The notes below the pieces were generated by a model that did not search any database, had not been told where the DNA came from, and saw nothing but the letters and a program-made list of their open reading frames with translations. Below, piece after piece: positions 57,401 through 64,000 of a DNA stretch of 64,000 bases. The stretch covers positions 7,268,501 to 7,332,500 of the forward strand of contig JAHQIY010000001.1 in the NCBI GenBank assembly GCA_019054805.1. Reading direction: 5' to 3'. Source of the DNA: Brachionus manjavacas. Its lineage: Eukaryota; Rotifera; Eurotatoria; Ploima; Brachionidae. How positions within the stretch are numbered: position 1 is the first letter of the stretch; each line of letters begins with the position of its first letter. The translations under genes and the position numbers were made by a program.

Positions 57401-58802
57401 TAGGCAATGGCTCAAATTTGATTTAATTTTCAAATTTAAATTAAAAAAGAAAAAATAAATATAAATCTATGACGTCAATGCACAAAAGTTACATAATAGT
57501 ATAAACTTTTAATTTAATTGTTCCAGCTTAGAAATGTCTAAACTAATGTTTTAAAGTTAAATCTGCCTTATCCAAATTGTTTGATTATGCCATTGACGTC
57601 ATTGTACTCGGCAAATTTTTCCTCATAATCAAGATCTGCTTGTTTCTATTCAACTCACAATATCATATCCAATCTCGAGAATTGTTGTTACAAAAATAGA
57701 AATCCGAGATTGTCTATGAAATGGTAAGAAGACAGGAATAATATTGAAAGCAAACTTATTATGTAATCAATTAATTGATTAAAATTACGTCAGTATTTGA
57801 GTTTGACGTCATGGGCGTATTTTTTTAATTCTTTTTTAATATTCAATCTAAATCTGTGCAATTACTTTATTCAATAATTATTTTAGTTGGACATTCTGTC
57901 TTGGAATTAAGCTGAAATTTTCAAAATCTTACTTTGATTAGGCTATGGGCTATGCTTGAACATGGTGTTACAACTGATTTTTGACACTTTTCGTGGCACA
58001 CAAAATTGCAGACTTTTTCAAAAAAAAATAATAAATTTTCTAAAGAAAAAAATCTAAAAAAATTACCTTCACAAATAAAACCCTGCCCGATGAGACCCCA
58101 AAGCATTTCGGTACAATGGTGGCAGTAAGTCGGCTTGTGAAAAGTTTTTTTGGTGAAAAAGTGTCCATGGCCGATAGAGGGTTCGGCGCTTTGAGATGCG
58201 TTGGTGATGGTGACAGTGGACAGAGTTAGTAGAGAAGACGAGCTGCTGTAGCTGGTTGGCCTGTGCACGACCAGAGCCAGTGGGTTGAGTCCAGTGCTGT
58301 TTGTTGGCGTGGTGGATGGTGATGAGTTAAGCGAGACGTTCGATTGAATGGGACTAAGGTTTGAGGATAGAGAAGAGTTCAAAAATGTAGATGCGCTTGA
58401 TGAGGTATTTTTTAGCGAGAGCTCCTGGTTCAAATTGGTCGAGTTTATATTATGCAGGTAGCGGTGTCCGTGGTGAGACGGGTGATGCGGATGATGGTGG
58501 TCGTGGCGATGGTGGGAAAGAGTGGAGTTGGGCGATGGGTTGTTGTTCAGATTGTTGGTCGAAGAGGAGGATGAGGATGATGATGATATAGACGATGATG
58601 TAGAGGTGTTCAATGACGTAGTGAGTCTTGTCAGCGAACTGGCTTGGGTCGAGCTGGTCGGTGTGAGCGCGGCGCCCGACGACGAGCACGATGAAGTCGA
58701 CATGGGCGAAGCAGAGCCTGAGGAGGGCGTCGGTGGCGCCAATGTCTTGGTTATTTGGATAGATGTCTCCGGCGTGGAGTTCATGCGATTTTTGTCACTC
58801 AT
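51403..58802 (-). CDS. DGKQ: Diacylglycerol kinase theta
   Basis: Fourteen exons: 58802-58067, 58012-57933, 55441-55339, 55253-55057, 55008-54861, 54815-54504, 54454-54360, 54308-54055, 54003-53913, 53859-53746, 53646-53332, 52695-51751, 51703-51605, 51543-51403; 1209 aa. A serine/threonine/asparagine and histidine-rich N-terminus (about 1-210) is followed by three C1 zinc domains, the number that marks the theta type: GHFFTKKTFHKPTYCHHC..., NPVAHCWSEPTHFKRKFC..., HHWREGNLPSNSKCAVC.... A Ras-association-like region follows (IVRVYDGNSSYRKK; VALFVGNLPNGLSQIQYEKI). The catalytic domain starts LLVFVNVKSGG, with the nucleotide-binding CGGDGTIGWVL and PLGTGNDLARVLRWG, and the accessory part YFGIGIDADVCLDFH and VVGVKGVVHMGQI. 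The enzyme turns diacylglycerol into phosphatidic acid at membranes and in the nucleus. The tail VQVDGEPWLQAP is conserved. The 2.5-kb second intron is the only long one. Confidence 0.94.
55442..57932. other. Second intron of DGKQ with CRE-like sites
   Basis: AT-rich intron of 2491 bp. Near 56600 is the palindrome AACATACACCTAGTGTATGTT. Perfect TGACGTCA octamers are at 57470-57477, 57594-57601 and 57804-57811, with TTACGTCA at 57785-57792. No coding exon is seen; the flanking exons join correctly without one. Confidence 0.5.
57470..57811. promoter_or_regulatory. Cluster of CRE-like TGACGTCA sites
   Basis: Three perfect cAMP-response-element palindromes and one TTACGTCA variant within 342 bp, in a region where CG dinucleotides are otherwise rare. 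The first two also form inverted ATGACGTCAATG ends of a 130-bp segment, so they could be transposon termini rather than an enhancer. Confidence 0.3.
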
Positions 58803-61151
58803 TTCACCTTGCGTCAGCCAACACCGATCATTTTAATTAATCAAATAAACACTTCTTATTCTGGTTCAATATCCAAATGAGCTGGTCAGTAGCGATTTGG
58901 TACAATTAAGCCATATATCTTATCTAAACAAAAAAATTCCGAATTTTTCACTAGTTTTTTATTTTTAGCGCAGCTAGAAGAATCGAAAGAACATTAGATT
59001 TTATTATTATTTTTTATTAATTATAGGCGACAACAATTGACTCTCTTGGAAAAAGAATAAAAAAAAAGGAGAAAAAGACGAAAGGAGAAGAACAAGAAGT
59101 AATATTTTATTTTAATATTGTGCAAAAGATTTGCTTGTAAATTGCTGCCACTGCTTATTCTCCTACTTTTACTACAACTGCTGATAATTCTCTTGGATCT
59201 ATAAAAAAAAATTTATAATAAAATATTAAAATTCGTCTTTAGCATAACCAATTTGCTGGTGATTGGTGCCGTGGTACATAAACAAAAAAATTATGCTCTT
59301 AATCGTAATTTTCTATTGATATTATTGATGATTATCATTGTGATGATAATATGGGAGTCGGGAGAGAGAGAGAGATTAAGTTTGGGGCCGTAAATGAATG
59401 CAAGAGTCGGAAAGAAAAGCAGCTTTATTATGATAATTTGAATTCAGCAAGAAATTGGTTTAGACTATGTTTTTTTTGTTATTTCTGGCGAACAGCAATT
59501 TTAATTAGAGTTCGGAATTATCTGCATATTATAATGTTTTGAAAGCTAGAAAAAAAGAATGAGCAAAAAATATCATAAACATAATTGTAACGATTTTTTA
59601 AACTAAAATTTTCCCCTTTTATTATAATTGTGGATTTAAAAATATAAAAATAAAATTATACTGGCAAAAAATCGAATTCTCTTTTCTTTTCTTTTTTTTA
59701 GGAAAATTATTTTCAGCCAAATGAAATCAACGATTGCAAGTCACGATTGCATTCATAATTTCAAATTCATAATTTCAAATGTCGATACTATCAATAATGT
59801 GTGAATAATTGATTTTATGTTGTTTTCTTTTTATGTTTTTATTTTGGAAAAAATTTGCGAGCTACCGCTCAAAAGATTAAAATAATAAAATAGTACTTGA
59901 ACGAATTGTTACATATTTGATAACAGACGGTTTCAACCACTACTTAAATTATTGATTATGATAAATTTTGAATATTTAAAATTTTTAATTTGTCTACCTG
60001 GCACCTTAACCTAATCGATTCAAATCTATTCCCTATCCTACTTGACTCAAAATAGAGTCTTGTTGCCATTAAAACTATTAATCTTCTTATGTATAACAAA
60101 AAAAAACAATTTACCTCCATTTAAAAATATTGAGATTGTTTTTGTACTATTGTGTGCAGTTTTCTTTAAAATTTAGGTTTCCAGAACCTAACAATTTTTC
60201 CATTAACATATATCCCATATAAAATTTTAAAAAAATTGAGATTAAATTTTTTTTTTCATTTAATAAAAAACTATTTAAACAATTTTTTTTAAACTATCTA
60301 CCGATCACTTTTTAAATTCATTCAATAGTTAAAACAATGAATGCAGACTTATTTTTTTCATTTACCTTCGATACATTGCCTTGTTTGATTTGAGTCTTCC
60401 TGTTGAACAATTGTCAAAGCTTAATTGAAAAAATTTGAAAATGAACAAATTTCTTAATTTTTTATTTAATAATATAATTTAAGTGACTTGTATGGATTCA
60501 GAATCTGGCAAATTATTTAAACTTTTTTTGTTATGATTAAATATTATTATTATTTGTAGTTTGAGTGTGCCAGGATTTCTAGAAATTTGTGTCTTTTAAA
60601 TTTTCTTTAGTTTCGCATTGTTTTTCAGGACACACTCAGTATGGTTAAAAACCCTATGTTCTTTTTGTCAATAAATTATTAACTTAATAAATGCTATTGA
60701 ACTCATTGAAATTCTCGGTTATTAGCAAATTCGAGCTAGAAAGTGCCACTTTTATTGATATAAATGATAATTTGATTGAATTGATTTAAAACTTTTTAAG
60801 ATACAAAGTTGATTAATCAAATTTAAAATTTATTATTTAACAAATAATTTCTAAAACAAGATTTAAAAAAAACTGGAGTCGAAAATTTAAATTAATTGAT
60901 TGTTTTGAGAATAATTATGCATTTAGTAATGAAATAAACTGCTTTGATTGAAAAAAAGTATTTTTTTTAAATATCTTACCTGAGCTCAAGTTTAATCCCA
61001 AAAACATTATTTATAAAGTTCACAAATAAGGTTTAGTAAATATCGAGCACATTCGTTTGACGCAATCTAAATTCTTTTTAATTTAAATTAAAAAAAAAGA
61101 CTTTTTCTCGATAATTTATTTAATAAATTTAAACAAACAAAATAAATTAAT
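58803..61151. other. Region between DGKQ and the ankyrin gene
   Basis: The DGKQ 5' region. Minus-strand GTAAAT/GTAAGA donor-like sites follow short non-AT segments at about 60120, 60370 and 60980; these could mark untranslated 5' exons of DGKQ, but I cannot prove it. A GAGTGTGCC / GGACACACTC pair is near 60565-60640. No coding gene is seen. Confidence 0.35.
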
Positions 61152-62131
61152 TCATTTGCGTTGTTTGAATTCTTTACCTCCAAATTTTTTCAAATAGTAA
61201 AATGCTTCCTTAGAATTAAAGTGTCTGGCGAATGTTAGAGGAGTATTCATTTTATTGTCTTTGGCATTTAAATTTCCTCCCCGATTAATAAGCAGTTTGA
61301 GTAATTCTAAATCGTTATGCATAGCTGCTATGTGCAAAGCGGATATTCCATTTTTATCTGTGTGATTAATTGTGCATTTTTTGCTCAATATAGACTTGAC
61401 CATGTCAATGTTACTATTATCAATGGCGTAATGAAGTGCACCAACTCCTTGAATATCAAAAATTTCAATTTCTGCTTCTTCATCTAACAACGCTTTGACT
61501 AATTCTAAAATTAAAAAATTGTTTCAATTATTATTTGTGTTTTAATACTTAAAAAAAATAATAAAATTAAAAAATTAATATAACAAAAATAAAAAGTACC
61601 TGTATCATTTAATTTAGCAGCCTCAATTAAACATGTAGCCGAATTAAAGTCAGTCTCATTCACAGAACAATTTTCTTTTCGAAGAATTCTCAATATTTCT
61701 TGCTTATTTGAACCTTTATTGTTTGCCAAGTAAAATAGTGCACTTTTTCCTTTAAAATTTATCCAAAAAAAATTTAAATTAAATCTAGAAATTAAATTTC
61801 AAAATTAAGGAAACCTTCATTGTCTTTAATTTTTGCATTAGCACCATGATCTATCAAGCAATCGATTATGTTCACATTGCCTAAGGTTACCAATTATAAA
61901 TTTAGCTTAAATGAAATTTAATAACAAATAAAAACCGATATAAACTGCGAACATGAGAAGGGTGACTCCTCTTTCATTTTGGAAGTTTATTAGATCCAAC
62001 TTTTCATTTTTTAAGCAAATAAATTCTTTACTAATTTGTAAATCGTCATTTTTTTTTATCAACTCGAAGATTTTGGCATAATTTTTAGCTAAGAGTCGAG
62101 TGGACAGAAAATTTAAAATTAATTTTCCCAT
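61152..62131 (-). CDS. Ankyrin-repeat protein
   Basis: Four exons: 62131-61936, 61880-61815, 61749-61600, 61504-61152; 254 aa in one frame; introns of 55, 65 and 95 bp. After about 45 helical residues come ankyrin repeats: RGVTLLMFAVYIGNVNIIDC with LIDHGANAKIKD; GKSALFYLA...; TCLIEAAKLNDTELVKALLD; GVGALHYAIDNSNIDMVKSI; and the best-formed one, GISALHIAAMHNDLELLKLL with INRGGNLNAKD, then NTPLTFARHF. There is no other domain, signal peptide or membrane segment, so it is probably a cytosolic scaffold. I cannot name the orthologue. The start is the ATG at 62131, directly before MGKLILNFLS. Confidence 0.83.
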
Positions 62132-62805
62132 ATTTTGAATTTGTTTATTTTTTAATTTTTTTGTTTAACAAATAAAGTTTTATTACACAACTCTAAACCA
62201 CTGGTGCATTTAGCATATTTTTTTTGGTTGACTATATTATAATTTTAATTGTCAAAATTCAAAAAATAAATTTAATACTTCATTATTTAGCAACAAGAAT
62301 TGAATATTTTTTATATTCAACAAAAAAAAAATGCATAAAAAATTAAACAATAAAAAGTTTTTATTTGAGAAAAATACATAGTCGTATTTTCAATTTAAAA
62401 AATGATTTCTAATTTTAAAAAAAATTCGAAAATGAATTCCTAAATCTATAAAATCTTTTTTAAATATTTAAATCTCAAAAACTTTTATTTGATAATTCTT
62501 GAATTTCATCAAAGCTAAAATGTTCAAAGTTCAATATTTAAATTTTTAAAATGACGATTTGTCCAAATATGTTTACCAACACGATAAAACCAGCCTTAAA
62601 ATTATTTAGTCAACAATTAATCAAACATATTTCTATTAATAAAGATAAATATTTATGAATTGGATAAATATGAAAGTAAACTATTGATGGTGAAATTGTG
62701 CAGTTTCTAATACTATTTAAATATTTAATACTAGCTGGTTAATTTCTAAATTAATTAAAATTGGTTGTTAAATTATGATGGCTTGACATTCTGATTTAAA
62801 TTAAA
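62132..62805. other. Divergent intergenic region
   Basis: Lies between the ankyrin gene (-) and the gene at the right edge (+) and must hold both promoters. AT-rich; no specific element recognised. Confidence 0.4.
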
Positions 62806-64000
62806 ATGTTTAAATCAAAAAAGTCCAAACATTTTTTTAAAAATTATGTTATGATAGTATTTTTAGTTTTTTTTTGTGACAAATACTATCTGTGTAGATG
62901 ATTTCCATTTTAAACTAGGAATTTTTGTACAAAAAAACCTGGCTGATGAGTTTTATGAAGTTTTTAACTTGAAAGAGACAAAAAATAGTTTCGAGTTCCT
63001 AAAATCCTTTGTAATCTCAACATATTCATTTGCTGTATATCTTTCTTAATATTATACTTTTAAAAATTAATAATTTTGTTTAGGTAGGGGAATTTTTTAC
63101 GAATCAAATAAACAAACACATTTTATTTGATACTCATTCATATGTCACTCATATTCAGGTTTTAAACCAAAATGAAACTTTTAAAAGTTTGGATGACTTT
63201 TGTCTTTACCAAAGCGATAAAAATTCAGAGAACAAATGGAATATTGCAGTTTATACAATTAAGTATGATGAATATTTAAACGAAACATTTATATATATTT
63301 TTTTTTTTTTAAATCAGAAAAAATTCCACAATGAACATTGATTCATCAAGTAATCTGTTTTTTATTTGTATAATAAAATTTATCAAAAATGTTTGTAGAC
63401 TCATTTCGAATGTGTGATAAACAAAGATCATGTATTCTAGACAAAAATACTATTTCTTTTGGTGATATTGAACCGATTATTAAATCAACAATACTTCATT
63501 TTGAATCCAGAGTTTTCACAATTGCATTTGAAATTTTGAAATTGGTCCTAATGGAATATTCGTGAGTCAAATTTGTAAAAAATTCTTTTTTTAGGAATTA
63601 AAAAAGAGACTTCTGATACACTCTTAAGATTTTTAAAGAGTCAGATTTAAACTAAAAAATTGAATTTTCATTTTTTAGAGACACAATATTGTCATACAAT
63701 TTTTATTTTTTTACGAATTCTTCTAGTAGTTCAACTGTTGTTAAAAAAAGATATTTAAATCAGATAGAATATTTTTTTAAGTAAACATTCATTAATAATT
63801 TTTTTTATTTTTAATCATTTTAAATAACTAAGAGCTAATTATTGTAACAATTATTTTGAATCTGATTATGCATTACAAGCAAATGATTATTTAACAATAA
63901 CAAAAGAGGAATTTTGTCAAAAATTTGATTTAATCTCGCCATCAATTGATAAAAAAGTTCAGCTAAAAATAAATCATTCTCAAGTGAATAATTATAAAAT
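62806..64000 (+). CDS. Unidentified, probably secreted protein (partial, multi-exon)
   Basis: Linked exons in one frame: an initial part ending at 63009, then 63084-63262, 63318-63349, 63399-63561, 63679-63780 and 63833 to beyond the window edge. All junctions are GT-AG and phases agree. The first segment begins MFKSKKSKHFFKNYVMIVFL followed by VFF, signal-anchor-like, but the frame continuing into TNTICVDDFHFKLG is offset by one base at a run of nine T (62867-62875). Either the run has an extra T, or 62867 is an acceptor (TTTTTAG) and the true start is upstream. The product has scattered cysteines (CVDD, FCLYQ, MCDKQRSC, YCNNY, EFCQK) and asparagine-rich glycosylation-like sites, suggesting an extracellular domain. 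I recognise no family and give no function. Confidence 0.5.

Noticed and set aside
58391-58836. Plus-strand open frames of 66 and 104 codons
   Set aside because: They are antisense to the serine/histidine-rich first exon of DGKQ and have only repeat-driven composition.

Overview
This is a piece of an AT-rich nuclear animal genome. The genes carry GT-AG introns (mostly about 45-60 bp, a few of 0.9-2.5 kb), are split on both strands, and their products match families found throughout animals: TMEM237, NWD1, RNF217, ZNF706, SNX17, ACP5 and DGK-theta. The strong AT bias, mini-introns, intergenic poly-A/poly-T and lack of vertebrate features suggest a small invertebrate. A spiralian such as a monogonont rotifer is my best guess, but this is inference only. 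I see no bacterial, viral or organellar genes.

Layout. 1-8.3 kb: no host gene, but a hAT-like foldback element with a perfect 8-bp target duplication (2772-3755) and a 700-bp long inverted repeat (7459-8158). 8.4-9.8 kb: TMEM237 (+). 10.3-13 kb: a TA-flanked MITE and a decayed CR1/L2-like LINE (-). 13.8-15 kb: nucleoside hydrolase (-). 15.9-16.6 kb: an inverted-junction LINE remnant. 17.7-18.4 kb: tetraspanin (+). 19.7-19.95 kb: Tc1/mariner-like transposase relic. 21-30.7 kb: an 11-exon NWD1-like NACHT/WD gene (+) with MITEs and a SINE fragment in its introns. 31.0-32.0 kb: two small secreted products, a candidate neuropeptide precursor and a WAP-domain protein (+). 34.2-39.2 kb: TRMT10A and RNF217 (both -); the first RNF217 intron holds a tRNA-derived SINE with a 15-bp target duplication. 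41.9-44.6 kb: ZNF706 and SNX17 (+). 45.8-46.9 kb: two more members of the AAGTC-rich hAT-like repeat family. 47.0-48.3 kb: ACP5-type purple acid phosphatase (-). 51.4-58.8 kb: complete 14-exon DGK-theta gene (-). 61.2-62.1 kb: ankyrin-repeat protein (-). 62.8 kb to the end: an unidentified, probably secreted multi-exon gene (+) that runs off the window.

The genes do not form one pathway and there is no operon-like arrangement. Several are membrane-traffic, signalling or ciliary genes (SNX17, DGKQ, TMEM237, tetraspanin), as expected of ordinary animal gene neighbourhoods. I rebuilt exons by joining frames across GT-AG boundaries and checking the remembered family architecture. All complete models have coding lengths divisible by three. 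The most notable genome-level signal is that AAG, not CAG, is the commonest 3' splice acceptor (26 of 47 introns). The most notable locus-level signals are the hAT-like repeat family, the SINE, the candidate amidated peptide precursor and the duplicated splice acceptor in SNX17.
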